Assembly (NCBI RefSeq): GCF_003336675.1
Contig: NZ_QPII01000002.1
Span: 496,001 to 560,000, forward strand
Direction of reading: 5' to 3'
Source of the DNA: Billgrantia montanilacus
GTDB lineage: Bacteria > Pseudomonadota > Gammaproteobacteria > Pseudomonadales > Halomonadaceae
DNA length: 64,000 nt
The notes beneath the pieces were generated by a model. The model had not been told where the DNA came from. It searched no databases and saw only the letters and a program-made list of their open reading frames with translations. Below, piece after piece: positions 34,766 to 46,432 of the stretch. Position numbers and translations under genes: made by a program. Position 1 is the first letter of the stretch. Each line of letters starts with the position of its first letter.

Positions 34766-36120
34766 TCAGTCGTCATGCAACGACATGGCGGCTTCCACCA
34801 GCCCGGAAAGATTGAAGCGCTCCGGCAGCTTGCCGGCCACCGCCAGTTCGACCCGTTCGGCCACGGCTTCCAGCTCCACTCGCTCCATCACTTCCCCGGC
34901 GAAGGCAAGCGTCAGCAGCCCACGGGCCGTCTGCTCGTCGATGCCACGGGTGCGCAGGGTGAACACCGCCTCCTCGTCGAGCTGGCCGGTCGTGGCCCCG
35001 TGGGAGCACTTGACGTCGTCGGCGTAAATCTCGAGCTCGGGCTTGGTATCGATCTCGGCACGGTCGGAGAGCAGGAGATTGGCGTTGCTCTGGTGCGCCT
35101 CGATCTTCTGACTATCGCGCTTGACCACCACCTTGCCGTTGAACACGCCACGCGCCCGGTCGTCGAGAATGCCCTTGTAGTTCTCGTTGGAGAACGTGAG
35201 CGGTGCGTTGTGGTTGGCCAGGGTGTGGTTGTCCACGTGCTGCCGCCCCTGGGCGAAGAACAGGCCGTTGAAGTTGGCTTCGGCGCCCTTGCCGTTGAGG
35301 TCGACCACCAGATCGTTGCGCACCAGGCTGCCGCCCAGGTTCAGATTGAACGAGGTGTAGCGGCTGTCACGCCCCTGCTCCACATGGATGCTGGCGACAT
35401 GAAGGTCCTTGAGCGACGCCTCCTGCAGCTTGTAGTGGGTAAGGATCGCTCCGCGATCGAGCATGACCTCATCCACCAGGTTGGTGAAGTTGGCCGCCTC
35501 GCTCTCGCCGATGTGATGCTCGATCACCGTTGCCTGGCTGCGAGCGCCGGCCTCGATCAGTACCCGCGGATGGCTCATCACCGGCTGCGCATTGGCACGG
35601 GAAAGGAACTGCAGGAGGATCGGCTTTTCCACCACGCTGCCCGGGGCCAGGCGTACCACGGCACCCTCCTCCATGAAGGCGGTATTGAGGGCCGAGAAGG
35701 GCGAGAACTCCACCCCGGTGAGGCGCCCCAGCGGGCCGCCCACGGCCTCGTGATTCTCGGCCAGCGCCTGGGAAAGCGGCAGCACCGCAACCCCGGTCGG
35801 CAGCTCGCCAAGGTCGGAAAGTGCCGCGGAGAAGACGCCATCGACGAAGGTCAGCCGATGCGCCGCGATGGGCAGCGTCAGCGCTGCCGCTGAGGCAGGC
35901 GAAAACTCGGCGCTGTCGGTCAGGGCAAAGTCGCCACGGGCGATGGCACGCACGTCGGTATATTTCCATGCTTCGACGCGACGATCGGGAAAGCCCAGCG
36001 CCTCGAAACGCGCGGCACCCGCCTGGCGCCGGGCGGCGATCCAGGTCGGCTCCTGACCGTGGGCCTGGCGCCTGGCTTCGGTGCGCTCGGCCAGGCGATC
36101 GAGAAAGGTCTGAACATCGC

Positions 36121-36124
<4 letters not shown>
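34766..36124 (-). CDS. sufD: SufD, Fe-S scaffold complex subunit
   Basis: A 452-residue beta-helix protein that pairs with SufB in the SufBC2D scaffold and is needed for iron entry. It has the N-terminal helical part (RFEALGFPDRRVEAWKYTDV) and the parallel beta-helix with family signatures VKCSHGATTGQLDEEAVFTL and LLSDRAEIDTKPELEIYADD. The start overlaps the sufC stop by four bases (ATGA), so translation is coupled. Confidence 0.95.
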
Positions 36125-36873
<749 letters not shown>

Positions 36874-36971
36874 CTTGAGTACCTTTTCGATTCTGGCGAG
36901 CCGCCGCGGCGACCCGATAAAAGTGTCTTTCCATCGCCCTTGAAGCGCATCATGAGCGAGCCCAATAGCGT

Positions 36972-38414
<1,443 letters not shown>

Positions 38415-38490
38415 GATGGTTCCCCTCCCGGGCGGTTGGGTCGGCGAGCAGCGAGCCCGCTCGGGTAATGTGTTCGGTGGCTTGCGCGTC

Positions 38491-38955
38491 TCAGGCCGAA
38501 TCGGCGGCCAGACTGATACTCTGTATGGGCAGCTGTACCGGCAACTTGATCGGCGAGGAGTCGGCCAGGTGCGCCAGGGTCACGCTATCGAGCAGGGTGC
38601 GTACCGCCAGCGAAACACGCTGCCAGTTATCGGACACACCGCAGGTGGCGAGCAGGTCGCAGTCGCCATCCACATGGCTGCACTCGGTCATCGCCACCGG
38701 CCCTTCGATGGCGGTGATGATGTCGCGCGCCGTGATGCGCGACGCCGGCCGTGCCAGCGAATAGCCGCCCTGGGCGCCACGACGGGATTCCAGCAGCCCC
38801 GCACGCACCAGCATCTTCAATGTCTTGCTCACGGTCGGATGAGGCAACTGCACCGCCTCGGCCAAGTCGGCCGCCGCGTGAGGCTGCTCCGGGTGACGCG
38901 CGATCTGTGCCATCACCACCGCGGCATAGTCGGTCAGCCGAGAAAGCTTGAGCAT
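38491..38955 (-). CDS. Rrf2-family regulator of the suf operon
   Basis: A 154-residue IscR/SufR-like repressor. The winged helix-turn-helix is at residues 1-70 ([43 protein letters not shown]), and three cysteines that could hold an Fe-S cluster lie at about 94-110 ([14 protein letters not shown]). It is the first gene of the suf cluster and probably senses Fe-S status, derepressing sufBCDS-sufT and itself. The ATG follows GAGGAG; an open extension upstream is not needed. An IscR-like palindrome lies about 55 bases upstream. Confidence 0.9.
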   Translation of the reverse strand: MLKLSRLTDYAAVVMAQIARHPEQPHAAADLAEAVQLPHPTVSKTLKMLVRAGLLESRRGAQGGYSLARPASRITARDIITAIEGPVAMTECSHVDGDCDLLATCGVSDNWQRVSLAVRTLLDSVTLAHLADSSPIKLPVQLPIQSISLAADSA

Positions 38956-39006
38956 GCCTGACTCCTCACGATTCGCCGCCAAGCCCTGTACGAGCTTCGC
39001 ATTCGA

Positions 39007-39030
39007 TTGAGGACCATTTTAGTCCTGTAT
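39007..39030 (-). promoter_or_regulatory. IscR type-1-like operator upstream of rrf2-suf
   Basis: On the minus strand ATACAGGACTAAAATGGTCC followed by TCAA, with perfect arms AGGAC/GTCCT around TAAAATG. It resembles the E. coli IscR type-1 site (ATA..GACT..A..AGTC) and is placed to overlap the regulator's promoter. Confidence 0.65.
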
Positions 39031-39108
39031 GGATTCGATGTGAAGTCCCCTCTGCCCATTTGGCCAGGGCTAGCGGCACGATAGCGGCAAGATCGACGCC
39101 GATCGCAC

Positions 39109-39127
39109 AATAACGACAATCATTCGC
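39109..39127. promoter_or_regulatory. Candidate Fur box
   Basis: AATAACGACAATCATTCGC matches 14 of 19 positions of the Fur consensus GATAATGATAATCATTATC. It is about 155 bases upstream of the rrf2 start and could add iron control to the suf operon. It also lies in front of the divergent TAXI gene, 155 bases away. Confidence 0.5.
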
Positions 39128-39281
39128 ATTTGCTGGGCTGGCTGGGCAATCCCATGTCAGGTCATTCAAAGGATGGCTCGCGTGCGCCTGCCAAGGTCGA
39201 GGCCTATCTCCACCTGCCTGCTAGACTGAACAGAGACATAATAAAGCCGCTACGCGCCGCGAGACGTGGCAGGGAGACCCC

Positions 39282-40322
39282 ATGAAACCATGTGAAACTG
39301 TCACGAAAGCCAGCGCGGGGGTGGCACGACTTGGCGGTAGCCTGCTGCTTGCCTTGGCACTGTTGCAGCCCGCTCAGGCTGGTGAAACACAAATCGTCAT
39401 CGGCACGGCCAGTTCGACCGGGGTCTACCACATCACAGGCCAGGCGTTCTGTCGCCTGATAGAGGGCCCCTGCCATGCCCGTCCGTCGGAAGGCTCGGTA
39501 GCCAATCTCCGCGACCTTCGTCATGGTGAAGTCCCGATCGCATTGGCCCAATCGGACCAGCAGTATCATGCCGTCGAGGGGCGAGAAAACTTCGCCGATA
39601 CCGGGCCGGACGATTCATTGCGCGCCCTGTTCTCGGTGCATAGCGAGCCCTTTACCCTGGTGGTACGCCGGGAAGCGGGGATACAGGGGTTCGACGACCT
39701 GAAACAGCGCGCGGTGAATATCGGCAACCCCGGCTCCGGGCAGCGTGCCACCATGCTGCAACTGATGTCGGCCAGGGGCTGGTCACTGGACGATTTTGCC
39801 CTGGTCAATGAACTGCCCGCCGATCAGCAGTCCCTGGAGCTGTGTCACGGCAATATCGATGCCATGGTCTATACCGTGGGTCACCCGGACCTGACGATTC
39901 GCCAGGCCGTCGATCTATGCAACGCCGCCGTGGTGGGTGTCGAGGGGGATTTCGTCGAAGCCCTGGTGGACGACGCTCCCTACTACAGCCTGGCCGAAAT
40001 CCCCGCCGGGCTCTACTACCCCGAGCAGCCGGAAGTGAAGACCTTCGGCGTCCGCGCTACCGTCGTGGCCAGCGAAGCCACCGATCCGGACCAGGTCTAC
40101 ACCCTGGTGGCCGCCGTTTTCGACAATTTCGAACGCTTTACTGCCTTTCATCCCGCCTACTCGGTGCTCGAGCCTGAGCGAATGATCAAGGAGGGGCTAT
40201 CGGCCCCGCTGCACGAAGGCGCCCTGCGCTACTACCGCGAGCGTGGCTGGATCGAGGATGAGGCCAACGGCGAAGAAAATGACGCAGCCGATGAGGCCGA
40301 GACGAACGCTGAGACGGACTAG
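39282..40322 (+). CDS. TAXI-family TRAP transporter substrate-binding protein
   Basis: A 346-residue periplasmic binding protein with a signal peptide ending QPAQA, then the TAXI signature region IVIGTASSTGVYHITGQAFCRL. Later family blocks are FTLVVRREAGIQGFDDLKQ and AVNIGNPGSGQRATM. The last 25 residues are an acidic tail (EDEANGEENDAADEAE), unusual for the class but in keeping with a halophile. No TRAP permease gene is adjacent, so its membrane partner is encoded elsewhere. The ligand is not predictable; characterised homologues bind glutamate or related acids. Confidence 0.88.
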   Translation: MKPCETVTKASAGVARLGGSLLLALALLQPAQAGETQIVIGTASSTGVYHITGQAFCRLIEGPCHARPSEGSVANLRDLRHGEVPIALAQSDQQYHAVEGRENFADTGPDDSLRALFSVHSEPFTLVVRREAGIQGFDDLKQRAVNIGNPGSGQRATMLQLMSARGWSLDDFALVNELPADQQSLELCHGNIDAMVYTVGHPDLTIRQAVDLCNAAVVGVEGDFVEALVDDAPYYSLAEIPAGLYYPEQPEVKTFGVRATVVASEATDPDQVYTLVAAVFDNFERFTAFHPAYSVLEPERMIKEGLSAPLHEGALRYYRERGWIEDEANGEENDAADEAETNAETD

Positions 40323-40333
40323 CAGCCTAGCGC

Positions 40334-40675
40334 TTACACCTTCTTGACGTACACTGACTTCAACTTCATCGGTCCGATGCCGTCGACCTTGCAATCGATG
40401 TCATGATCCCCTGACACCAGACGAATATTCTTCACCTTGGTGCCAACCTTGACCACCGAGGAAGAGCCCTTGACCTTGAGGTCCTTGATGACGGTGACCG
40501 TATCGCCATCGGCGAGCGGATTGCCGTTGGCATCGCGTACGGCAACCTCATCCTCTGTCGCTTCGGCCCCCGCCCCCTTCGACCACTCATGCCCACACTC
40601 CGGGCAGACGAACTGCAGGCCGTCGTCATAGGTGAACTCCGAGGCGCAGGCCGGGCAATGTGGCAGGTCACTCAT
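40334..40675 (-). CDS. yjdM: YjdM-family zinc-ribbon protein (PhnA)
   Basis: A 113-residue protein with an N-terminal zinc ribbon (CPACASEF...CPECGHEW; C-x2-C and C-x2-C) and a C-terminal SH3-like domain ([40 protein letters not shown]). It was formerly called PhnA because it lies near the E. coli phn operon, but it is not a phosphonoacetate hydrolase. The biochemical role is unclear. It is convergent with the TAXI gene with 11 bases between stops. Confidence 0.92.
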   Translation of the reverse strand: MSDLPHCPACASEFTYDDGLQFVCPECGHEWSKGAGAEATEDEVAVRDANGNPLADGDTVTVIKDLKVKGSSSVVKVGTKVKNIRLVSGDHDIDCKVDGIGPMKLKSVYVKKV

Positions 40676-40966
40676 GGGTTATATCCTGATGGCAGTGGAG
40701 ACGAGCCAGCGCTAACACGGCACAGAGGACTGCGCGAGCGAATCGCTGGGCTGCACGGGGTCGAGGAAAGGCGAATAGCCTACACGTCCGATCAATGCGA
40801 CTCCAGCCACCCGATTCAACCGCCGCCGCTGATTCGGACAAGAAAGGAGCGGCGGCAGCGTGCGCCAACTCCGCTGGCAAACATGGGTAATCTTAACCAG
40901 AATCAAAGATAGTATTAGCCGTCCCAGCCAAGGAATAACGAAAAGTTACATATATGAGGCAAGGAC

Positions 40967-41440
40967 ATGCGTATCTTGAAGCTCGACCGCATCGACCGCA
41001 TGCTGCTGGAGGCCCTGCAGCAGGACGCCCGCCTGACCACCGCAGAGTTGGCGGAGCGCGTCAATCTATCGCCCTCCCCCTGCGCCAGGCGCATCCGACG
41101 ACTCGAGCAGGATGGCCTGATCACCCGCTATCGCGCCGAGCTGGACAGGGAGCGCCTGGGCCTGGACGTCACCATCTTCGTACAAGTACGCCTCAGCCAG
41201 CATCAGGATGCCTTGGTCGAACAGTTCGAAGCAGCGGTCAGGGAGATGCCGGACGTCATCAACTGCCATACCATTTCCGGGGCCTTCGACTATCTCCTTC
41301 AGGTGGTGACCGCCGACCTGCGCGGCTATGAGCAGTGGGTGCGACGACTGCAGAAGCTACCCATGGTCAACAGCGTGGACAGTAGCTTCGCCATACGCGC
41401 CGTCAAGGAGAACGGGGCACTGCCCCTGCCACTGGGCTGA
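40967..41440 (+). CDS. Lrp/AsnC-family transcriptional regulator
   Basis: A 157-residue regulator with an N-terminal winged helix-turn-helix (LDRIDRMLLEALQQDARLTTAELAERVNLSPSP in outline) and a C-terminal RAM ligand domain (VREMPDVINCHTISGAFDYLLQV). Members respond to amino acids. No biosynthetic or transport gene is adjacent, so the target is unknown. The ATG has only AAGGA very close upstream. The 290 bases upstream (40676-40966) hold no gene; they are AT-richer near the start and may contain its autoregulatory site. Confidence 0.88.
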   Translation: MRILKLDRIDRMLLEALQQDARLTTAELAERVNLSPSPCARRIRRLEQDGLITRYRAELDRERLGLDVTIFVQVRLSQHQDALVEQFEAAVREMPDVINCHTISGAFDYLLQVVTADLRGYEQWVRRLQKLPMVNSVDSSFAIRAVKENGALPLPLG

Positions 41441-41523
41441 ATCTGGGCTCAAATGCCCCTTTTGCACCACTCATGGGCCGCCTGGTAGGTTAAGAACCCA
41501 CGAAAGAATGAAGGGAGTCAAAG

Positions 41524-42432
41524 ATGGCGATCGGCTGCGTCACCGTCTTCGGGGGAACCGGCTTTCTCGGCGGCCAGGTGGTTCGTGAGCTGACGGAGGC
41601 AGGACGCACGGTACGCATCGCCGCACGTCGGCCTGCCCTGCCCGAGTGGGCGGAACCCGGTGATCCGCTGGAGCTGGCCAGCGTCGACATTCGCAGCAAG
41701 GCCGATATCGCCAAGGCGCTCGAGGGCTCCGAGAGCGTGGTAAATGCGGTCAGCCTTTACGTGGAAAGCCGGAACGCGCGCTTCCAGACCATCCATGTGG
41801 ACGCCGCCGCTCAACTGGCACAGCTTGCCCATGAGGCGGGCATCCAACGCCTGATACAGATATCGGGCATCGGCGCCGATCCGGCATCACGCTCGGCCTA
41901 TGTCAGTGCCCGAGGCCAAGGCGAGAGAGCCGTGGTTACAGCACTGCCCAAGGCGACGATCCTGCGCCCCAGCGTCATGTTCGGCCCCCATGACGCCTTC
42001 CTGTCGACCGTGGCAGGCTTGACGCGGCTGCCGGTCATTCCCCTGTTCGGCCATGGCGAAACGCGGCTGCAACCGGTCCATGTGATGGACGTGGCCCGCG
42101 CCATCGGCCGGCTGCTCGGTAACGAACCACTTGAGCGACGCCTCTTCGAACTCGGCGGCCCCGACATTATCCGCTATAGGGAGGTGATCGAACTGGTCAT
42201 GCGGGAGCAGAAGCGAGAACGCCCCCTGCTGCCGATGCCCTTCACACTGTGGCACTTGCTGGCGCTGATGGCCTCGCCCCTGCCTACCCCCCCGCTGACG
42301 CGCGACCAAGTGGTCATGATGGCCCATGACAACGTCGCCGGCGATGACGTCGGCACCTTCGAACACCTGGGCATACTGCCACGCTCCCTGCGGGACAGCC
42401 TGCCGCTATGCTTGGCGGCTATTTCTGGCTGA
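41524..42432 (+). CDS. NDUFA9-like NAD(P)-binding atypical short-chain dehydrogenase
   Basis: A 302-residue Rossmann-fold protein. The nucleotide loop TVFGGTGFLGGQVV is at residues 8-21, followed by RIAARRPALP, which favours NADP(H). It lacks the usual YxxxK catalytic pair at the expected place; ISGIGADPASRSAYVSARGQGE carries the SAYVSAR variant typical of the NDUFA9/YbjT subfamily. These proteins are often not enzymes but bind quinone or act as assembly factors. It stands alone, 80 bases after the Lrp gene. Confidence 0.82.
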   Translation: MAIGCVTVFGGTGFLGGQVVRELTEAGRTVRIAARRPALPEWAEPGDPLELASVDIRSKADIAKALEGSESVVNAVSLYVESRNARFQTIHVDAAAQLAQLAHEAGIQRLIQISGIGADPASRSAYVSARGQGERAVVTALPKATILRPSVMFGPHDAFLSTVAGLTRLPVIPLFGHGETRLQPVHVMDVARAIGRLLGNEPLERRLFELGGPDIIRYREVIELVMREQKRERPLLPMPFTLWHLLALMASPLPTPPLTRDQVVMMAHDNVAGDDVGTFEHLGILPRSLRDSLPLCLAAISG

Positions 42433-42448
42433 ACCAACCCCTGCCCGC

Positions 42449-43129
42449 TCAGCCATCGCCGTCGGCCTCGGAATAGAAATCCAGGTCCTCCAACCGCCCC
42501 AGCACAGCTGTGGCGATGTTGGCCAGGTGCGCGGCAACGCGCTTGTAATGCCGCGCCAGAAGTGAGTAAGCCACCGCCTCGTGAAACTCGATCTGGCGCT
42601 CGTCGCGAAACAGTTCCTCGATCAAGCGGTCGCTGCGCTGGCGCACTTCCACGGCCTTGGAGAGCGCCTGGCGAGCCTGCTGCTCGTCGGAATTTCGCGT
42701 TGCCTTGATCACCTTGTCAAACATGTCGCCCATCTCGAGCGCCATATTATCGAGCGGCTCCTGATACTTGGGCACATGGAAGCCTTCGCTGTAGAAATGC
42801 CCCACCTCGAAGACATTCTTGCAGTAGTCCCCGATGCGCTCGGCATCCTTGGCCACGCTCATCAAGGCCAGGCAAATGGCGACATCATGGCCCGGATTGA
42901 CGGTCAGGTGACGCAGCACCTTGCGGCGAATCGAACGCTCCAGTTCATTGATTGCCCGGTCGCGGTCATAGAGCGGCTGGCGAACCTCATCGGCCGATGC
43001 CTTGCTGTGCAGGACCTCGTTGGCGCGGTCGAACATCCAGGCTCCGTGCTTGAGCATCTGGGTCAGGTCCTCGAACGCCAAGTTGAGCGTGTTTTCCGAA
43101 GTCAGGGCGCTATAAAGCTGTCGAAACAT
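42449..43129 (-). CDS. PhoU-domain protein partnered with Na/Pi cotransporter
   Basis: A 226-residue protein with two PhoU-like three-helix repeats: ALMSVAKDAERIGDYCKNVFEV near residue 90 and ARHYKRVAAHLANIATAV near 200. The E/DxxxD-type residues that bind metal in PhoU are partly present. Unlike the pst-linked phoU in this window, it follows a Na/Pi cotransporter gene by 26 bases and probably restrains that transporter. The start MFRQLYS follows AGGAG; a GTG seven codons earlier is possible. Confidence 0.85.
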   Translation of the reverse strand: MFRQLYSALTSENTLNLAFEDLTQMLKHGAWMFDRANEVLHSKASADEVRQPLYDRDRAINELERSIRRKVLRHLTVNPGHDVAICLALMSVAKDAERIGDYCKNVFEVGHFYSEGFHVPKYQEPLDNMALEMGDMFDKVIKATRNSDEQQARQALSKAVEVRQRSDRLIEELFRDERQIEFHEAVAYSLLARHYKRVAAHLANIATAVLGRLEDLDFYSEADGDG

Positions 43130-43155
43130 GGCAGAAATCTCCTGAGTCACCGCGC

Positions 43156-44364
43156 TCAGCGCAGGCTCGTGAACAGTTCGGTGGCGCCGATTCCCAGCAG
43201 CGGTATCACCAGGAATACGCCGATCAGGAAGACGAAGGCATAGCGGGTCTGGCGTGCTGCCAGCCGGCCATACCAGATGGCAATCCGAACCGGGATATAG
43301 CGCAGCGGGTACCAGATGGCGGTGCCGGTCAAATTGAAGATGACATGGAACAGGGCCACGGTCATCGCGGCGGCCACGGGGTTCGCTGTGGCGGCCAGCA
43401 CACTCGTAATCGTAGTACCTAGGTTGGCCCCCATCATGAAGGGCAGCACACGGCGCAGGCGAACAACGCCGGCGCCAGCCAGCGGCACCATCAGGCTGCT
43501 GGTGATGGTGCTGGACTGAACCAGTACGGTGGAGACCAGGCCAACACCATAGGAACGCAGGTCGCTGCGGAAGAAGTAGGTACGAAACAGACCGTCCATA
43601 TGGCGCAATAGTGCGCCGCGCAGATTCTGCACCATGAAGATCAGCGCACCGAACATCAGCAGCATGCCGAGACCGGCTACCAGCAGCCCCTGGGAAGTGG
43701 GGGCGGTCGTCAGGAGGGAGGCGATACCATTCGCGGCATCGACCACCGGTGCGGTGACCACCTTGATCGGGCTGTTGGGTCGGGCCACCTCTTCAAGGCC
43801 GATCAGCTCGGCCAGCCAGCCCGCCACCTGAGTAAAGATCCCCCTTCCTTCCTCATGGAAAAGCCCGCTGATGTACTCCAGGGGAAAGACGAGCGCCACG
43901 GTAAGGATGTTGAAGAAGTCATGCATCAAGGCCGCCGTAAACGAGCGCCGGAAGTTGCGCTTGATGCGCACATTGGCCAGCGCCACGATCACCCCGGTGA
44001 CCGCCGTCCCGATATTGGCCCCCATGATGGCGAACACCGCCGTACCCAGCGTCATCTCACCGCTGGCCACCAGCGTCACGATCAGCGCCGAGGTGAAGGA
44101 CGAACTCTGCACGATCATGGTGACCAGCACACCGGCCAACAGGGCGATGAAGGGGTTCTCACCGTAGGCGAAAAGCTGGGTCAGGAAATCGCTGGCCTTG
44201 CCGAACGTCCCCAGACCCGAACCGAGTACGTTCAGCGCCGCAAGGAAGAGGTAGAGACAGATACCGGCGTAGATGCCGCGCATCCAGGCCGGTACCTCAC
44301 GCTTGTGCTCGCGGGTAAGAGCCGCTCGGTTCGTGTCGGGCGAAGAGGTATCTGGTTTCGACAT
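43156..44364 (-). CDS. Na+/phosphate cotransporter (NptA/PNaS family)
   Basis: Imports phosphate with Na+; 402 residues with eight to nine membrane segments in two inverted repeats. The repeat motifs are IVQSSSFTSALIVTLVASG and LVQSSTITSSLMVPLAGAG, each followed by MGANIGTA or MGANLGTT, the family's QSS signature for ion and phosphate binding. A soluble loop (about residues 175-215) separates the halves. A near-perfect PHO box lies about 85 bases upstream, so the gene and the downstream PhoU-domain gene should be induced by phosphate shortage. Confidence 0.92.
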   Translation of the reverse strand: MSKPDTSSPDTNRAALTREHKREVPAWMRGIYAGICLYLFLAALNVLGSGLGTFGKASDFLTQLFAYGENPFIALLAGVLVTMIVQSSSFTSALIVTLVASGEMTLGTAVFAIMGANIGTAVTGVIVALANVRIKRNFRRSFTAALMHDFFNILTVALVFPLEYISGLFHEEGRGIFTQVAGWLAELIGLEEVARPNSPIKVVTAPVVDAANGIASLLTTAPTSQGLLVAGLGMLLMFGALIFMVQNLRGALLRHMDGLFRTYFFRSDLRSYGVGLVSTVLVQSSTITSSLMVPLAGAGVVRLRRVLPFMMGANLGTTITSVLAATANPVAAAMTVALFHVIFNLTGTAIWYPLRYIPVRIAIWYGRLAARQTRYAFVFLIGVFLVIPLLGIGATELFTSLR

Positions 44365-44447
44365 GAAAAGGCCGTTGTGAGGTTACACGTTCAGAATGAC
44401 GGGTGTGTGACACCCACGTTACTGTCCGCGCAAGGTAACCGGGATAT

Positions 44448-44465
44448 GTGACAGTTTCATGACAG
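44448..44465 (-). promoter_or_regulatory. PHO box of the Na/Pi cotransporter operon
   Basis: On the minus strand CTGTCAT-GAAA-CTGTCAC: both 7-mers match the consensus perfectly with the correct 11-base period. This is the best PHO box in the window. Confidence 0.85.
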
Positions 44466-44513
44466 CCAGGTAAATCGCCTCGCCGGCATGGGCTTACCTC
44501 CCGGTACGGTGCG

Positions 44514-44951
44514 CTATTCCCCGATATCTTCGTTCCAGAGTTCGGGCGACGCCTCGATGAAATCGGACATCATGTCGATGCAGGCCGGCGACTGCAGGAC
44601 TTCGACGTCGACGCCCCGAGAGCGCAGCAACGCTTCTTCACCCATGAAGCTGCGATTCTCGCCGACAACCACTCGGGGAATACCGTAGAGCAGGATGGCT
44701 CCGCTACACATCGGGCAGGGTGACAGCGTCGTGTAGAGCACGCAATCCCGATACACTGAGGCTGGCTGGCGCCCCGCGTTCTCCAGGGCATCCATTTCGC
44801 CATGCAGCACGGTGCTGCCCGACTGCACCCGCCGGTTATGGCCCCGCCCCAGAATGCGCCCACGATAGACCAGCACCGAGCCGATGGGGATACCTCCCTC
44901 AGCCAGGCCCTGGTGCGCTTCATCCAGGGCAGCTTGCATATACTTGTCCAT
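44514..44951 (-). CDS. Fcy1-like cytosine deaminase (CDA fold)
   Basis: A 145-residue zinc deaminase. The zinc motifs are HGEMDALENAG (H and catalytic E) and TTLSPCPMCSGAI (two Cys). The protein resembles yeast cytosine deaminase Fcy1 more than bacterial TadA or CodA: IPIGSVLVYRGRILGRGHN, YGIPRVVVGEN, and the C-terminal WNEDIGE, nearly the same as the yeast end. It likely converts cytosine to uracil, though related nucleobases are possible. E. coli CodA is an unrelated amidohydrolase. The start MDKYMQAAL at 44951 has GGAG at some distance. No operon partner is seen. Confidence 0.85.
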   Translation of the reverse strand: MDKYMQAALDEAHQGLAEGGIPIGSVLVYRGRILGRGHNRRVQSGSTVLHGEMDALENAGRQPASVYRDCVLYTTLSPCPMCSGAILLYGIPRVVVGENRSFMGEEALLRSRGVDVEVLQSPACIDMMSDFIEASPELWNEDIGE

Positions 44952-45113
44952 GGAAGGTTGACTCCGAGTCCATGAGAAGGAAAAAGCCAGTTCCGACGTG
45001 ACCATAGCAAAACAGCAGCGACTCTGCGCGGCGACCGGCCGGCGAAGCGAAGGATGTGACGCCCTGCCCGACCAGACTCACCGCGATGACGAAATGACCC
45101 AGGGAGACCCAAC

Positions 45114-45704
45114 ATGCCCGATCAGACGACCCAAGCCCGTATTCTGGTGTTCGCCGGAAGTACCCGGGAAGCCTCCTTCAACAAACGGCTGGCCCGCCTT
45201 GGTGCCCGACGACTGGATGCGCTAGGCGCCCAGGCCACCTTCATCGACCTTCGCGACTATCCAATGCCGCTCTACGATGGCGACCTTGAGGCCGAGCATG
45301 GCCTGCCTCAAAACGCACTGGCACTGCGCAAGCTGCTGGCCGAGCACCGGGGCCTGCTGCTCGCCTCCCCCGAGTACAACGGCTTCATCACCCCGTTGAT
45401 GAAGAACACCATCGACTGGATCAGCCGCCCCCATGAAGGCGAAAGCGGCCTCAAGCTGTTCGCGGGCCGGGTCGCAGCGCTGCTCGCCGCCTCTCCCGGC
45501 GGGCTTGGCGGCATGCGCAGCCTGACGCTGATGCGCCAACTGCTGAGCAATATCGGGGTGACGGTACTGCCGGACCAATTGGCCGTGGCCAAGGCGGGTG
45601 ACGCCTTCGATGACGATGGCGCCCTGACCGACGAGGCCCATCAAAAGAAGCTCGACGCCATCTGTCAGCGACTGGTCGATACAACGAGGCTATTCAACCG
45701 CTAG
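45114..45704 (+). CDS. NADPH-dependent FMN reductase family protein
   Basis: A 196-residue flavodoxin-fold protein. The phosphate-binding loop FAGSTREASFNKRLA (residues 12-27) and SPEYNGFITPLMKNTIDW (about 86) are diagnostic for the SsuE/ArsH/chromate-reductase group. It uses NAD(P)H to reduce FMN or, in some members, quinones and metals. The ATG follows AGGGAG. It is single and convergent with the lipoprotein gene. Confidence 0.9.
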   Translation: MPDQTTQARILVFAGSTREASFNKRLARLGARRLDALGAQATFIDLRDYPMPLYDGDLEAEHGLPQNALALRKLLAEHRGLLLASPEYNGFITPLMKNTIDWISRPHEGESGLKLFAGRVAALLAASPGGLGGMRSLTLMRQLLSNIGVTVLPDQLAVAKAGDAFDDDGALTDEAHQKKLDAICQRLVDTTRLFNR

Positions 45705-45737
45705 CCCGGGGGAACCCCTGATTATGCAGGCAAGCAC

Positions 45738-46289
45738 CTACTCCCAGCGCCAGCCGTGACGCTGCCACCACGCCAGCGCGATCTGGCGGTTCTCGAGGTT
45801 GGCGCTTTCCGCCAGCACGGACCCCAGTTGGACGTAGTCACCGCCCGTCTCCACCAGCAGTGCAGGGTCCTGTGTCGCCAGCTGTAGCGCGTAGAGCACC
45901 AGCATCAGCTCGTAGGGGTCGGTACTGTCGATCAGGCTGAACAGCAGTGGCACGGCCGGCTTGCCGATCTGACCCAGCCGCTCCGCCGCGATGTACCAGA
46001 CCCGCGGATGCTCGTCGCCGCCATAGGTGTCGATGAAGCGCCGATCCGCCAGCCGGCTGATGAAGTAATGCACTTCATCCTCCTCGGTAGCGAACAGCGC
46101 CGGCAGCCAGTAGCGATCTTCCCGTGTCGTGCCATTCGGCGGCAGTTCGGCTTGCGCGGAAGGCGGCGGTACATCGGCCTGCGGTGGCGCCTGCGCTTCC
46201 ATCGGGGGCGGCTCCGAACGCCCGGCACAGCCAGTTGCCAGCAGGGCCACCAGCAGGCCCAATCCTGCTGAACGCGTGCGTATTGCCAT
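45738..46289 (-). CDS. Lipoprotein with HEAT-like helical region
   Basis: A 183-residue protein with a type II signal (LGLLVALLATGC, lipobox ATGC), a proline-rich linker (EPPPMEAQAPPQADVPPPSAQ) and a helical domain in which WYIAAERLGQIGKPAVPLLFSLIDSTDPYELM resembles a HEAT repeat. It is expected in the periplasm, probably at the outer membrane. I recognise no named family. It is divergent from phoB, sharing the 210-base upstream region. Confidence 0.75.
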   Translation of the reverse strand: MAIRTRSAGLGLLVALLATGCAGRSEPPPMEAQAPPQADVPPPSAQAELPPNGTTREDRYWLPALFATEEDEVHYFISRLADRRFIDTYGGDEHPRVWYIAAERLGQIGKPAVPLLFSLIDSTDPYELMLVLYALQLATQDPALLVETGGDYVQLGSVLAESANLENRQIALAWWQRHGWRWE

Positions 46290-46432
46290 AGTGCCCGTAC
46301 TCCCTCGATCGGCGATTCATTGACGAAACCCCTCATGCCCCTTCGACGGGCGGAACAAGGTGGCGAATCCCGTCGGATTCTATCGCGGCCGCGGCAGGCT
46401 GCACAGCTCCCCATCGAGATCCTGGTGCAGCG

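Noticed and set aside
38966..39169. 67-codon minus-strand frame upstream of the rrf2 gene
   Set aside because: It crosses the IscR-like and Fur-like sites, has no ribosome binding site and no recognisable motif.
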